A stretch of DNA of 64,000 nucleotides from CAZIVP01 sp964542915 (GTDB lineage: Bacteria > Calditrichota > Calditrichia > Calditrichales > Calditrichaceae). A program made the position numbers and the translations under genes. The notes below the pieces were generated by a model. That model saw nothing but the letters and a program-made list of their open reading frames with translations. It was not told the origin of the DNA and made no database searches. Below are positions 1 through 9,615 of this stretch, piece by piece (the stretch's first letter is position 1; every line of letters starts with the position of its first letter). The DNA lies in the NCBI GenBank assembly GCA_964542915.1, contig CAZIVP010000002.1, forward strand, positions 434,001 to 498,000, in the 5' to 3' direction.

Positions 1-986
1 ATATATTCCTGGAAAAATTGACCGACGACAAAATTTCCGCGGATTTCATAGCGGATGAAGAACAGAACGAACATAACCACATTGAGCAAAATTATATCGA
101 ACAGCAAAGGATAATAAAGCATAAAGTTATTCCGAATAAAGATCATTACTCCGCGTAAAATCGTGCCCAGCAATATCAACCACTTAAAGGGATATATATA
201 CTTTTGTTGATAGTGCTTTTTATAGAATTGATACAGGGAACGGTTGAAGGTTATGACGTAATCCAGATTATTCTTTTTGGTGCTTTCACCTTTGTAGTGA
301 ATGATTTGCGATTCAGGCACATAGTATATTTTGCCGCCCTGCTGGTTAATGCGATGGCAGTAATCGATATCCTCGCAATACATAAAAAAATCTTCGTCGA
401 GAAGCCCGACCTTGTCAACCACAGAACGGCGTATCATCATAAATGACCCGGAAATAGCCTCAACCTGGTTCAGTTCTTCTTCATCAAGGAAGGTCATATT
501 GTAGCGCCCGAAGATGCGGCTTTTCGGAAATATCTTTGAGAAACCGATTAATTTCCAGAAAGCGGTCAGCGGCGTTGGAATACTGTGCCGGCAGTCCACC
601 GAGAATGTCCCGTCGGGGTTCAGAATTTTCGGTGTGGCCGCCGCCGCATCAGGATGTTCATTAAAAAATTGCAGTAACTTGGTGAATGTATCTTCCTGAA
701 TGATCGTATCGGGATTGAGCAGCACAACATATTTCCCCCTGGCATGGCGTAAGGCCTGGTTATTGGCTGAGGAAAACCCAACATTATGATTGTTTTCTAT
801 GATCCGCACGTGTGGAAATCGCCGGCGCACCATCTGAACCGAGCCGTCGGCCGAGGCATTATCCACTACAAATATTTCCGATGCAAGGCCTTGCAGAGCC
901 CGGTCGACCGAATGCAGGGCTTGTTCCAGAAAGTCTTTTACATTGTAATTGACTACGACGACTGAAATTTCAATTGCATTTTTCAT
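1..986 (-). CDS. Family 2 glycosyltransferase (rhamnosyltransferase-like), 3' end outside window
   Basis: The frame is open from an ATG at 986 down to base 1, so at least 328 residues are present and the C-terminus is missing. The N-terminus reads as a GT-A fold: SVVVVNYN start, VVDNASADGS (nucleotide-sugar binding), GFSSANNQA, and LLNPDT, the usual metal-binding DxD-like segment of this family. Later GSFMMIRR and DEDFFMYCEDIDYCHR match the acceptor-side motif of WbbL/rhamnosyltransferase-like enzymes. The visible end is hydrophobic and may form membrane segments. It is 17 bp downstream of the fused phosphoglycosyl transferase and in the same direction, so it probably extends the same lipid-linked glycan. 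The sugar transferred cannot be read from sequence. Confidence 0.85.
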   Translation of the reverse strand, partial: MKNAIEISVVVVNYNVKDFLEQALHSVDRALQGLASEIFVVDNASADGSVQMVRRRFPHVRIIENNHNVGFSSANNQALRHARGKYVVLLNPDTIIQEDTFTKLLQFFNEHPDAAAATPKILNPDGTFSVDCRHSIPTPLTAFWKLIGFSKIFPKSRIFGRYNMTFLDEEELNQVEAISGSFMMIRRSVVDKVGLLDEDFFMYCEDIDYCHRINQQGGKIYYVPESQIIHYKGESTKKNNLDYVITFNRSLYQFYKKHYQQKYIYPFKWLILLGTILRGVMIFIRNNFMLYYPLLFDIILLNVVMFVLFFIRYEIRGNFVVGQFFQEY

Positions 987-1003
987 AGAATCGATTCACC
1001 TAC

Positions 1004-3448
1004 TCACCTTCGCAACAAAAAAAGCGCCAATGAGCGTAATAAAATCCGCATATCAAATGATAAGGACATATTTTCCAGATAGAACAAATCCTGCTTAAAT
1101 TGCTCGCGCTTGTGTTTTAGCGCCTCTTCATAGCGGTATTTAACCTGAGCCCATCCCGAAAAACCCGGTCGTACCTGGAAGCGACGGTTATAGAATTTTA
1201 TTTTGTTACGTAACCGTTGCACCTCCTCCACTGACGCCGGACGCGGCCCCACAAAACTCATTTTACCCATAATGATATTTACCAAAACCGGAAATTTATA
1301 GAGGCGTGTACGGCGTAGCAGACGACCCACGGCATTTTCCTTTTGACTTCCTGCCGGGCGGGTTGCAAAATTAAGCATACCAAATATCCGACCGTACTTT
1401 CCAACCGTGTTGATGATGCGCAGAGGCGGATAGGTGCCGCTTACCACCTGTACGGCTATAATGAGTAAAGCTAAGGGACTGAACAAAACAAACAGGAGTA
1501 AGGCAAGCACAATATCAAAGATACGTTTCAATATCCACTGCCAGAGATACATACGCTCCGGAAACAACCTTATTAATGGATGGCCGACAACCTCCTCGGT
1601 TTTATGGCCGGTAACGGCATCGTAAATCTGCGGGATGATTTTAAAAATGACCGACGTCGATTCCGATTTGGAAACGATCGTCAAAATTTCGTCGCGGGCG
1701 CGTTCATTGATGGCGATAATGATCTCTTCGATTCCGTATGTGCGTATCAACTCCGGAATGTCGTCATAAGTGCCGAGCGGTTTTAAATCGTAAAACGGTC
1801 GGTCGCCGGTCGTTTTATCCACATAACCTACGATATCATACAACAAATGGGGATTGCGATAGATATCTTTTAACAATTTGCGTCCTTTAACGCTTGTACC
1901 GACCAACAACGTTTTATGCGGGGCATACTCCAGAACGGAAAAACGTTTTTCCACGGCAATGAGGAGTAAGCGGCCAAAATTCACGAGAATTATTAATAAA
2001 AGACCATACATCAGCAGGGTCAGCCGCCCCTCTGAAAAGGGTTGATTGGGGTCCATCGTAATCAGAAAAATAAGCAATAAACCGAAGATCAACACTTTGC
2101 TTACACGCCTTACCTGGTCGAAACGCGAGATGTCCCAACGCATGGCGTAGAGATTGTTCATAATGAATAGCAACAACCAGCCTATGGTCAAAATAAAGGG
2201 AACGGGCGTCATCATCAGATCTTCGAGCGAAACCGAGCGCTGGCTGGCAATGAGATGCGCATGGAATCGCAGCCACCAGGTGATCAAGAGGGCGGCGTTA
2301 ATCATCAGGATATCGATCAATCCCAAGAGCAACTTATGCCAGATACGCCGGACGGAAAGGGGAGCAATCTTCTCACGTACCCGGATAATGGTCTCATCCC
2401 CGAAAAACGTACGTGTGCTTTGTGCTTCCAGATAGCCCATGCGCTTAAGGCCCAGCACCGACATGATGACGGCAAAAACCAATAATAACACGCCATAGAA
2501 TGGCGATTGAATGGACATCAAAAACGCTGTAAAACCGTAAACGATAGCGCCAAGATAAATGGTATGGACGGCCTGACGATGTGTGAGTCCCAAATAAATC
2601 AGGCGGTGGTGCAAATGATCTTTATCGGGTTTAAAGGGGTGCCTGCCGTTATTGAGGCGCCGGAAAAAGGCAACACTGGTATCGCCGATCGGAATGGCCA
2701 GTGCTATAATGGGAACGAGAATCGCCACGTTTCCACTGGTAAATTCGAACGCTCGCAGAGACAGCGCCGCTAATATCAAGCCTAAAAAAAGCGACCCGGT
2801 ATCGCCCATAAATATCGAAGCCGGATGATAGTTAAACTTCAAAAACCCAAGAATACCGGCCATCAGCGAGAGGGTTATGATGAATACATCCATCGTTGCA
2901 TTCTGCCAGGCTGTTATCAAAAATACGGCGCTCGCAATCAAGCTCACACCGGCAGCCAATCCGTCCAAGCCATCCAGCAGATTCACGGCATTACTGATGC
3001 CGATAAGCCACAGATAGGTAAGGGGAATCGCAATCCATCCTAATTCAACGTTATAAGCAAAGGGCAGACTTATACTTTCGATCCGGCAACCCAGAAAGAC
3101 AATAATGGTTACCGCAATGAACTGGCCGGTGAACTTGCGGGATGCATTTAAGCCCTTCATGTCGTCATAAGCGCCAAGCCCAACGATCATAAAAGAGGCA
3201 ATGATTATCCCCAGGTTATTTTTCAATAAATGGAGCGCCAGTTCATGATCGAGAATGGCGGTTATCAGGATACCCGCAATAAATCCGGCAAAAATTCCAA
3301 AACCACCGAGGTGTGGCATAAAACGGACATGTATTCGGCGTTGATCGGGCGATTCGCCTACACGATTTTTGAGGGCCCACTCCCGGGTTACATACGTAAC
3401 CAAAAGGGAAATGAGGGTGGCCGGTATTAAAATTAAAATAAATTTCAT
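1004..3448 (-). CDS. Fusion of WecA/MraY-type polytopic and WbaP-type monotopic phosphoglycosyl transferases
   Basis: The protein has 814 residues. Residues about 1-330 are a complete WecA/TagO-like membrane enzyme that transfers a sugar-1-phosphate to undecaprenyl phosphate: PHLGGFG, the YDDMKG aspartates, NLLDGLDGLA (about 155), FMGDTGSL (about 212) and the DKDHLHHRL histidine loop (about 278). Residues about 370-490 form another membrane bundle, 510-620 a CoA-binding-like Rossmann domain (TLLVGTSVKG), and 638-814 a bacterial sugar transferase module ending in SFVGPRP and FSGWAQV. In this last module the usual LDELP catalytic Asp-Glu is Tyr717-Lys718 (sequence TRLYKFP), so it is probably inactive and the N-terminal enzyme likely does the priming. 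It lies between the Wzi-like and GT2 genes. Confidence 0.88.
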   Translation of the reverse strand: MKFILILIPATLISLLVTYVTREWALKNRVGESPDQRRIHVRFMPHLGGFGIFAGFIAGILITAILDHELALHLLKNNLGIIIASFMIVGLGAYDDMKGLNASRKFTGQFIAVTIIVFLGCRIESISLPFAYNVELGWIAIPLTYLWLIGISNAVNLLDGLDGLAAGVSLIASAVFLITAWQNATMDVFIITLSLMAGILGFLKFNYHPASIFMGDTGSLFLGLILAALSLRAFEFTSGNVAILVPIIALAIPIGDTSVAFFRRLNNGRHPFKPDKDHLHHRLIYLGLTHRQAVHTIYLGAIVYGFTAFLMSIQSPFYGVLLLVFAVIMSVLGLKRMGYLEAQSTRTFFGDETIIRVREKIAPLSVRRIWHKLLLGLIDILMINAALLITWWLRFHAHLIASQRSVSLEDLMMTPVPFILTIGWLLLFIMNNLYAMRWDISRFDQVRRVSKVLIFGLLLIFLITMDPNQPFSEGRLTLLMYGLLLIILVNFGRLLLIAVEKRFSVLEYAPHKTLLVGTSVKGRKLLKDIYRNPHLLYDIVGYVDKTTGDRPFYDLKPLGTYDDIPELIRTYGIEEIIIAINERARDEILTIVSKSESTSVIFKIIPQIYDAVTGHKTEEVVGHPLIRLFPERMYLWQWILKRIFDIVLALLLFVLFSPLALLIIAVQVVSGTYPPLRIINTVGKYGRIFGMLNFATRPAGSQKENAVGRLLRRTRLYKFPVLVNIIMGKMSFVGPRPASVEEVQRLRNKIKFYNRRFQVRPGFSGWAQVKYRYEEALKHKREQFKQDLFYLENMSLSFDMRILLRSLALFLLRR

Positions 3449-3486
3449 AAATATATCTTGAACCGCTTAACCGGACGCTCTATGGG

Positions 3487-5175
3487 TCAATAACGTAATT
3501 CCAAACCTAAAAACAGTTCGTTTAACGATTCATCCGCCTGCGGTCTTTTTATATTGAGCCAGTTGTAGCGGGCGCGGAAAAAGAAGCCGTTGAATACTTC
3601 GTAGCGGCTGTATAACTCCAGCCGTCGTTCCGTCGTTAAACGACCGCCCAAAAACTTGCGGTAGATCGGATCGCCCGTTTCGTGTCCCTCCAAAATATCT
3701 CCGCCAATATCTTTATCAGTGAAATTTTCACCGTGTTTCCATTGTCGCCATTTCAAACCCGTTCGAAAACGCCAGTGCCAATCTTTCAGCAAATGGATAT
3801 AATACACTTCGGAATTGGGGCCGGCCCAGTAACCCAACGAACGGAAATCGGTGGTGTAACTGTTCACACGAAATTTGTGGGTATAGACCCAGGGAAGCAC
3901 AGCCACATACTCCAGCCGCAGGCTCAGATTGTGCAAACCAAACGGATCGACCTGCATCAGGCCGATTTGAGCGGCGTGCTTGTTGCCGAACCAATCGGAA
4001 AAAAGCTCGCTGCTGCGGAACTCATCAAAAAAGACCGTACCGTAAAGCTTGGTTCCCGGCATGATCAACCACTCGGCGTCAATCGAGATGGTTGCATTAT
4101 CACGATCCCTCAGTTTATGTTCAACGGCGCGGTAAAAATTAAAAGGCATGAGATACGCCCAATCCACATATCGCCGACCGTAGATGAATGTTTCATTAAA
4201 ACCAAGCGTGACGGTTCGGGCAATGGAAATTTCCAGACGGTGGGCGGCCAGCCATTTATCGGGATAAAGTCGCAATCCGTTGTCCAGTGTGTCATCGGGG
4301 AACGATTGTAACTTCCCGTGCAATGCCATAAACTTTATCCGGTCCCACTCCTTAGCAATGCTGATATAAGGATAGGGTTCGGGATAATCAGACAAAATGA
4401 GGTTACCGGATTCTCCCACACCCCACTTGATTTCCTGCTGGGCAAATTGCAAATCCACATAACCGGTATTCCAGATCAATTCCCCGCCAGTTCGGTCGGA
4501 ATAGCGCGGCTGGTCTTCGCCCACTTTCTGGGACCAGCTGCCCTTAAGGATGGGATGTTGAACGGCATAGGCATCATCGCCCCGTACGCTGTGTAAACTC
4601 ACATTCCACCGGTAAGCAAAACGATGGTCAAACAAACCGCGGAAATAATAGGTTTGCCAGTTGGCAATGCGGTAAACCCCGTCGGAACGGCGCTCGTATG
4701 TTACATCTTGGTCGTAATCCACATAAAAGTTGTCGCCGCCTTTTTCCCACAAGAGTACATGATTCTCTTCTTCGGGATGGTTTTGTTTAAAAAAGCGTAC
4801 AAAATCATTTTTAAAATTACGATAGCCCGCCAGGATAGAATACCAATCTTGGCCTTCGGGCACAAAAGCGTTTTTCTCTTGTCTGTTTATTTCAAATCGA
4901 TAATCCAGCAGAAGGTTATCAAGTCGATCTTGATCGATTTTTGTTAAACGATGGCGTTTTCGGACAAGTCGTTGCAGATATTCCGCCACCTTTTCGCGAC
5001 TGTATGGGCGAATACCGTCCAGTAAATTGTCAACATAGCCAAGCGCTTCCATGCGCTCCAAATATGCGTAAACGGGATCATCCAATGGAACACTCACAGG
5101 ATTTTGGGCGCGCAGTAAAAGCGGCACCGCCAACAAAATTAAACCCAGTAAAACAAACAGCCGGCTGCCTATCAC
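3487..5175 (-). CDS. Wzi-like capsule assembly outer-membrane protein
   Basis: This 562-residue protein has a signal peptide (hydrophobic 5-21, then LRAQ) and a short helical N-terminal segment with an MEALGYVDNL motif, as in many Wzi-family proteins of this group. The rest is rich in alternating aromatic strands typical of a beta-barrel, with family-type stretches such as YGRRYVDWAYLMP and TKLYGTVFFDEFR. Wzi anchors or assembles surface polysaccharide at the outer membrane. The GTG start overlaps the stop of the upstream glycosyltransferase gene (GTGA), which indicates translational coupling. The polysaccharide context supports the assignment, but direct binding of capsule is inferred from the family only. 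Confidence 0.75.
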   Translation of the reverse strand: MIGSRLFVLLGLILLAVPLLLRAQNPVSVPLDDPVYAYLERMEALGYVDNLLDGIRPYSREKVAEYLQRLVRKRHRLTKIDQDRLDNLLLDYRFEINRQEKNAFVPEGQDWYSILAGYRNFKNDFVRFFKQNHPEEENHVLLWEKGGDNFYVDYDQDVTYERRSDGVYRIANWQTYYFRGLFDHRFAYRWNVSLHSVRGDDAYAVQHPILKGSWSQKVGEDQPRYSDRTGGELIWNTGYVDLQFAQQEIKWGVGESGNLILSDYPEPYPYISIAKEWDRIKFMALHGKLQSFPDDTLDNGLRLYPDKWLAAHRLEISIARTVTLGFNETFIYGRRYVDWAYLMPFNFYRAVEHKLRDRDNATISIDAEWLIMPGTKLYGTVFFDEFRSSELFSDWFGNKHAAQIGLMQVDPFGLHNLSLRLEYVAVLPWVYTHKFRVNSYTTDFRSLGYWAGPNSEVYYIHLLKDWHWRFRTGLKWRQWKHGENFTDKDIGGDILEGHETGDPIYRKFLGGRLTTERRLELYSRYEVFNGFFFRARYNWLNIKRPQADESLNELFLGLELRY

Positions 5176-6425
5176 CTGTTCACTCCCCCCTGATTTGAAA
5201 CATGTTCAAGCAATTGCAGATAGCGATCGGCCAGGGCGTCGCGATTGTAATGCTGATGCACGAATCGACATCCGTTCTGCCCCAAGCGTTCACACCATTC
5301 ACGATCGTTTTTCAGGTGGTCAATCTGAGCCCGCAACATGTCGGCGTTCTCCGGCTCGCAGTAAATGCCCGCCTCCGCCGCTTCGACCAGTTTACGCGCT
5401 TCACCGTCAACACTGAGTAAAATCGGACGGGACATGGCCATAATTTCGAAAATTTTGGACGGAATAACGTGTTTAAAAAGCGGTAATTTGCGCAGCGTTA
5501 CCAATACCACATCCGAAAGTGCATAATAGAGCGGTAATTCGCTTTTGGCAATCTGATCTTTGAAGCGAACATTTTCCAGCTCAAGCCGTTTGGCTTTTGC
5601 GATCAATTTTTCTTTCTCAGCGCCCTCTCCTACCAGCAGGAAAATAACATCCCGGGAAGACCGCATTAAATGAGCCGTATCCAATACTTTATCCAGTGCG
5701 TGGGAAAGCCCGTGCGTCCCGATATACGAAATAACGAAACGGTCTTTATATTCCATCTCCTCTTTTAATGCATTACGATCATAGTGATTTTGGAATAACT
5801 GTAAATCCACGCCGTTCTTTATGATCGTTATCTTGTGGTAATCCACACCGCGCTCCGTTAAAATGGAGCGCGTGGAGTCGGCCACGCCTACCACGTGGAC
5901 CGATTTTTTATACAATGTCATTTCTATCCATTCCAAAAAACGTATGGCCCAGCGATTTTTTAACTGCCCCAGCTGAACGATCGATTCCGGCCACAGGTCC
6001 CGGACTTCGAATACAAATGGAATGTGTTTGAGACGGCTTATCAGATAACCGGCGATTCCCACAAAGAATTGCGGACTGGTGGCAATAATCAAGTCCTGTT
6101 GACCAACTTTGCGCGTTCCCTGGATGATGCTGGAAAACATGAACGATAGATATGAAATGACCCGTTTCAAAAAGCCTTTATTGGGTGCGGCGTAGATATA
6201 GGTCCGCACCACTTCAATACCGTCTTTTTGCTCTCTCATAAAGCGGTATCCGCGATATGCCGGGGGGATGGTACCGGTGGGATGATTTGGAAAACCCGTG
6301 AGAACCGTAACCTGAGCGCCCATTTTTACCCAGCGCCGGGATAACTCGTAAACCCTTGCCGATGGCGCACCCATCTCGGGCGGAAAGTACTGCGAAAGAT
6401 AGAGTATTTTCAAATCAGTTTCCAT
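5172..6425 (-). CDS. Family 4 glycosyltransferase (WbuB-like)
   Basis: The 417-residue protein starts with YLSQYFPPEMGAPSARVYEL, the N-terminal signature of WbuB-like GT-B retaining glycosyltransferases. Further marks are VLTGFPNHPTG, FEVRDLWPES, IKNGVDL, ISYIGTHG and VGEGAEKEKL, the last two in the C-terminal Rossmann domain where nucleotide-sugar binds. ALSDVVLVTL and IPSKIFEIMAM form the usual EX7E-like region. It is probably cytoplasmic or membrane-peripheral and adds a hexose to the lipid-linked glycan. It is the first gene of the visible polysaccharide operon. No strong Shine-Dalgarno sequence precedes the ATG, so a few residues at the N-terminus are uncertain. Confidence 0.85.
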   Translation of the reverse strand: METDLKILYLSQYFPPEMGAPSARVYELSRRWVKMGAQVTVLTGFPNHPTGTIPPAYRGYRFMREQKDGIEVVRTYIYAAPNKGFLKRVISYLSFMFSSIIQGTRKVGQQDLIIATSPQFFVGIAGYLISRLKHIPFVFEVRDLWPESIVQLGQLKNRWAIRFLEWIEMTLYKKSVHVVGVADSTRSILTERGVDYHKITIIKNGVDLQLFQNHYDRNALKEEMEYKDRFVISYIGTHGLSHALDKVLDTAHLMRSSRDVIFLLVGEGAEKEKLIAKAKRLELENVRFKDQIAKSELPLYYALSDVVLVTLRKLPLFKHVIPSKIFEIMAMSRPILLSVDGEARKLVEAAEAGIYCEPENADMLRAQIDHLKNDREWCERLGQNGCRFVHQHYNRDALADRYLQLLEHVSNQGGVNR

Positions 6426-6974
6426 TAACCGTTTTCGATGTTCTGATCAAAATAAACCTTTAATTTAGCAGTAATTGAAGTTATTAGCAACCGAAGGCTA
6501 TTTTTTCCTGTATTGCCTTTGGAGTCCCCTGTGGAAAATATCCGGTTCCTGCGACATGGCTGACATCTGCCCTGAAAATATTGCTTCAATCGCGATATGT
6601 CCCTTCAAAAGACAGAAAGTTCCCAGTAGACATTATCCGTCTATCTGATTTTTTCATTGAAGGAAATGATGTGTTGAAACAGATTATATTAGGAAACCAT
6701 AGCCGGTGTCAACGGTCATTCATGGCAGATTAAATGGTCCCTTTAATGCCGTAACCGAAAATCTCAACGCCCCATTTTTTGATAAACCGAATTTGAATTT
6801 TAGCAATAAATAATTAAACTCAAGCAGCGGTCGTTATTATCGAAACGTACGGATACCGCAATCCGGAAAGGGTTAAGCGACTGATGCGGCGTATTTCAGG
6901 ATCGGCTGTTCATAGTAATCGGTTATCATCACAAAATCGCCGATCATTAATAACGACAAACAACCCAAAAGCGA
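6426..6974. other. Intergenic region between divergent polysaccharide and thioesterase genes
   Basis: About 550 bp separate two divergent genes. I see no convincing ORF, tRNA or long hairpin. The region is AT-rich and must carry the promoters for both directions, but I could not pick a clear -35/-10 pair. A weak 4-bp stem followed by T6 (near 6485-6506, + strand) is not good enough to call a terminator. Confidence 0.4.
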
Positions 6975-7415
6975 ATGGAAAATACGATGGCAATTTGGTA
7001 CCAAACGTTTACTCTTGATGATTTAAACAACGTCGCTCAAAATACGATGGTCTCCCACCTGGGTATTACTTTTGTAGAATTTGGAGATCGACATTTAACG
7101 GCGCGCATGCCGGTGGATCATCGTACCATACAGCCGGCCGGATTGCTTCACGGAGGCGCATCGGCCGCCCTGGCCGAAACAGTCGGCAGCGTAGGCGCTT
7201 ATTTGTGCGTCGACCCGAAACATTTTGATTGTGTGGGACTGGAACTTAACGCCAACCATCTTAAAGCGGTGAAAGAGGGATATGTATACGGCAGAGGCGA
7301 GCCTTTGCATCTCGGCCGCCGTATTCAGGTGTGGCAAATCGAAATCAGCAACGAAACGGACCGACGTGTTGCTGTCAGCCGTCTGACGCTGGCGGTCGTG
7401 GAAAAAGCCGCCTGA
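6975..7415 (+). CDS. menI: Hot-dog fold thioesterase, likely DHNA-CoA hydrolase
   Basis: This 146-residue protein matches the PaaI/YdiI hot-dog family in length. It contains HGGASAALAETVGS, in which the family's catalytic acid (Glu of LAE) lies on the central helix after the HGG loop. Earlier residues HLGITFVEFGD and LTARMPVDHRTIQPAG are typical of YdiI/MenI. MenI hydrolyses 1,4-dihydroxy-2-naphthoyl-CoA, the step between MenB and MenA. The gene faces the menaquinone operon, and its stop is only 3 bp from the menG stop. That context is the reason for preferring MenI over a generic acyl-CoA thioesterase. A second in-frame ATG lies four codons in. Confidence 0.68.
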   Translation: MENTMAIWYQTFTLDDLNNVAQNTMVSHLGITFVEFGDRHLTARMPVDHRTIQPAGLLHGGASAALAETVGSVGAYLCVDPKHFDCVGLELNANHLKAVKEGYVYGRGEPLHLGRRIQVWQIEISNETDRRVAVSRLTLAVVEKAA

Positions 7416-7418
7416 CCA

Positions 7419-8129
7419 TCACTTGTAGCCGCGATAAATAACAGCCACGCCGTTTAGTAATTTCCAGTACTGTATATTTTGCAATCCGGTATTTCGGAGC
7501 TGATCGGTAAATTCGAAAATCGGGGGAAAATCGCCTACTGACGCAGGTAAATAATTGTAAGCCTCTTTGTCGCGGCTGATCAGGCGACCGACCACAGGCA
7601 AGATGTAGTTAAAATAAAACAGATAGAGCCAACGAAACGGCCGAAAGGTCGGCAATGAAAATTCGAGCAACACAAAGGGCGCTCCGGAACGAAGAACCCG
7701 CCGAACCTCGCGCAGGGCATCTTCGATGTGCCCCATATTTCGGATGCCGAATGCAATCATCGCACCTCCAAAAACCGCATCCGGAAACGGAAGTTGTTCG
7801 CCGTCGCCGTTAACAAACCTTAGGTTTAATTGCCGTTTACGATTATCTCGTTTACGCTGTCCGAACCGTAACATGTTGTAGGCGATATCCAAACCCACGA
7901 CCCGACAACGCTTTTGTTTAAGGGCTTCCAGCGCCAGATCGCCCGTTCCGCAAGCCAGATCGAGAATGCGACTGCCGTCCGCAATATTTAGCTTTTTAAC
8001 CGCACGTTTACGCCAGTAAACATCAATGCCGATGCTCAGCAAATGGTTTAGCAGATCATATTTTGCCGCAATGCTGTTGAACATGCGGCGTACGTAAGAT
8101 TTGCGCTGCGCTCCCTCTTTCAGTTCCAT
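7419..8129 (-). CDS. menG: Demethylmenaquinone methyltransferase (UbiE/MenG)
   Basis: This SAM-dependent class I methyltransferase adds the ring methyl to demethylmenaquinone, the last step of the pathway. Seen in sequence: YVRRMFNSIAAKYDLLNHLLS, the UbiE signature; LDLACGTGDLALE, the SAM-binding motif I; and GIRNMGHIEDALREVRRVL, UbiE motif II. The C-terminal YNYLPASVGDFP and GVAVIYRG are also family-typical. I chose the ATG at 8129, which gives 236 residues. A TTG at 8162 would add 11 residues inside the menE 3' end but has no obvious ribosome site. It is the last gene of the men operon. Confidence 0.93.
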   Translation of the reverse strand: MELKEGAQRKSYVRRMFNSIAAKYDLLNHLLSIGIDVYWRKRAVKKLNIADGSRILDLACGTGDLALEALKQKRCRVVGLDIAYNMLRFGQRKRDNRKRQLNLRFVNGDGEQLPFPDAVFGGAMIAFGIRNMGHIEDALREVRRVLRSGAPFVLLEFSLPTFRPFRWLYLFYFNYILPVVGRLISRDKEAYNYLPASVGDFPPIFEFTDQLRNTGLQNIQYWKLLNGVAVIYRGYK

Positions 8130-8145
8130 GCCTGTCAATGGTCGT

Positions 8146-9615
8146 TCATTTCTCCTTGTCAATGCCGCTTCTACGGTACTCAGCGGCCCTTTTCTTTAAT
8201 ACCCTATAATCGGGTTTTATTCCCTCTTCCTGTGCTTGAGGCCAGTCATAAAAGGCATCGGGTATCTTATAGCCCGGCAACATATCGCGGAGCTTTTTTC
8301 GAACCTCCGTATCATTCAGTCCAAAGCCGCCGTGCGGTTTAACAAATGCCACCGGACGAAATCCATACCGTTCATCTGCCACCGGAACCACAACCGCCCG
8401 TTCAATGCCGGTAATTTGCTCAAGCGCCTGTTCGATTTCTTCGGGTATGATATTTTCCCCGCCGGACATGAACATGCGATCCTTCCGGCCGGTAACGATC
8501 AAATTACCGAAATGATCCCACATACCGGTGTCGCCCGTGCCTAACCAGCCTTCTTCATCCACCGGGGCGCGGACGGCGTCTTCCTCTGTATAACCCAGGA
8601 ATAACGTTTTGCCCCGAACCATAATTTCGCCGTCTTCCGCTATTTTTACCTGCCGGAACGGAAGCGGCTTTCCGGATGTATGTAATTGCGCACGGTCGGC
8701 ATCGGGCGGCGTTGTTGTTATCTGAGAACTCATTTCCGTGGAACCGTATGAAGTCAAGATCGGCCAGTTTGCATCGTAGGCATGATCGATTAAATCAGCC
8801 GGTATGGGGCTGCCGCCCAGAAGGATCGCTTTCATGTCAGCCATTACGGGTGCAATGGCCGGTTCATCCAGCAATTGCCGCAACTGGGCCGCCACCAGTG
8901 AAATATGGGTCGGCTTCATTGTTTTAATGTTATCAATCAAATCGGACTGCGACCCGGGCAGTGCAATCGTTGCGGAAGCCAGGGCACAACGGAACAGTAT
9001 GCCGATACCGGACACATGGTACAAAGGCAATGATAACAGCCAACGATCGCCGGGCCGGAGTGTAATGTTTTGATTGGAGCCCAGTGCGCTGTAATAATGA
9101 TTACCGTAACTGTGCAAGGCTGCCTTGGGTTCGGCGCTGCTCCCCGAGGTAAAAACCACAGTAGCCGGGCGATCCGCCTGAATGGCTGCTTTCCGCGGTT
9201 GTGTATGTGATCCTTTCTTCTTAAGCCCGTCATCCGGAAAGTTTTGTATCGGCATAACAGACACATTCCGATCCTTAATGTGCATTACCCTATCGGTAAA
9301 AACGTGCCTTACACCCGCGGTGTTCATATATCGAACGACGGCCGGAGTCGGAATGGCAGGATTTAAGGGTACGATCGTAACGCCGCGTAACAGTAAAGCC
9401 GTAAACAGGCAAAGGTATGGGATGCCGGCATCTGCACTGATCGCTATGCGTTCACCCGACCGGATTCCGGTTTCCTCCAGAAGGTGAGCCATTGTTTTTA
9501 CACGATCGGCGAAAGCGTCGTAGGTAACCGTCTCTATGGCGGTTACCAGAGCAGCTTGACTGGTATCCTCTCGAATCGCTTCAGATAAAATAAACGGCAG
9601 GGTGATTTTAGCCAT
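8146..9615 (-). CDS. menE: o-Succinylbenzoate--CoA ligase
   Basis: This is a 489-residue member of the ANL adenylating superfamily that activates o-succinylbenzoate to its CoA thioester. Motifs in order: VVFTSGSSAEPKAALHS (P-loop-like A3), TSYGSTEMSSQ (A5), GWLGTGDTG (A7), GRKDRMFMSGGENI (A8 hinge) and a C-terminal Lys in EEGIKPDYRVLKK. The A8 motif carries the GGENI form common in MenE. The gene overlaps menC by 8 bp and its stop lies just upstream of menG. It is slightly longer than Escherichia coli MenE but fits the family. Confidence 0.93.
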   Translation of the reverse strand: MAKITLPFILSEAIREDTSQAALVTAIETVTYDAFADRVKTMAHLLEETGIRSGERIAISADAGIPYLCLFTALLLRGVTIVPLNPAIPTPAVVRYMNTAGVRHVFTDRVMHIKDRNVSVMPIQNFPDDGLKKKGSHTQPRKAAIQADRPATVVFTSGSSAEPKAALHSYGNHYYSALGSNQNITLRPGDRWLLSLPLYHVSGIGILFRCALASATIALPGSQSDLIDNIKTMKPTHISLVAAQLRQLLDEPAIAPVMADMKAILLGGSPIPADLIDHAYDANWPILTSYGSTEMSSQITTTPPDADRAQLHTSGKPLPFRQVKIAEDGEIMVRGKTLFLGYTEEDAVRAPVDEEGWLGTGDTGMWDHFGNLIVTGRKDRMFMSGGENIIPEEIEQALEQITGIERAVVVPVADERYGFRPVAFVKPHGGFGLNDTEVRKKLRDMLPGYKIPDAFYDWPQAQEEGIKPDYRVLKKRAAEYRRSGIDKEK

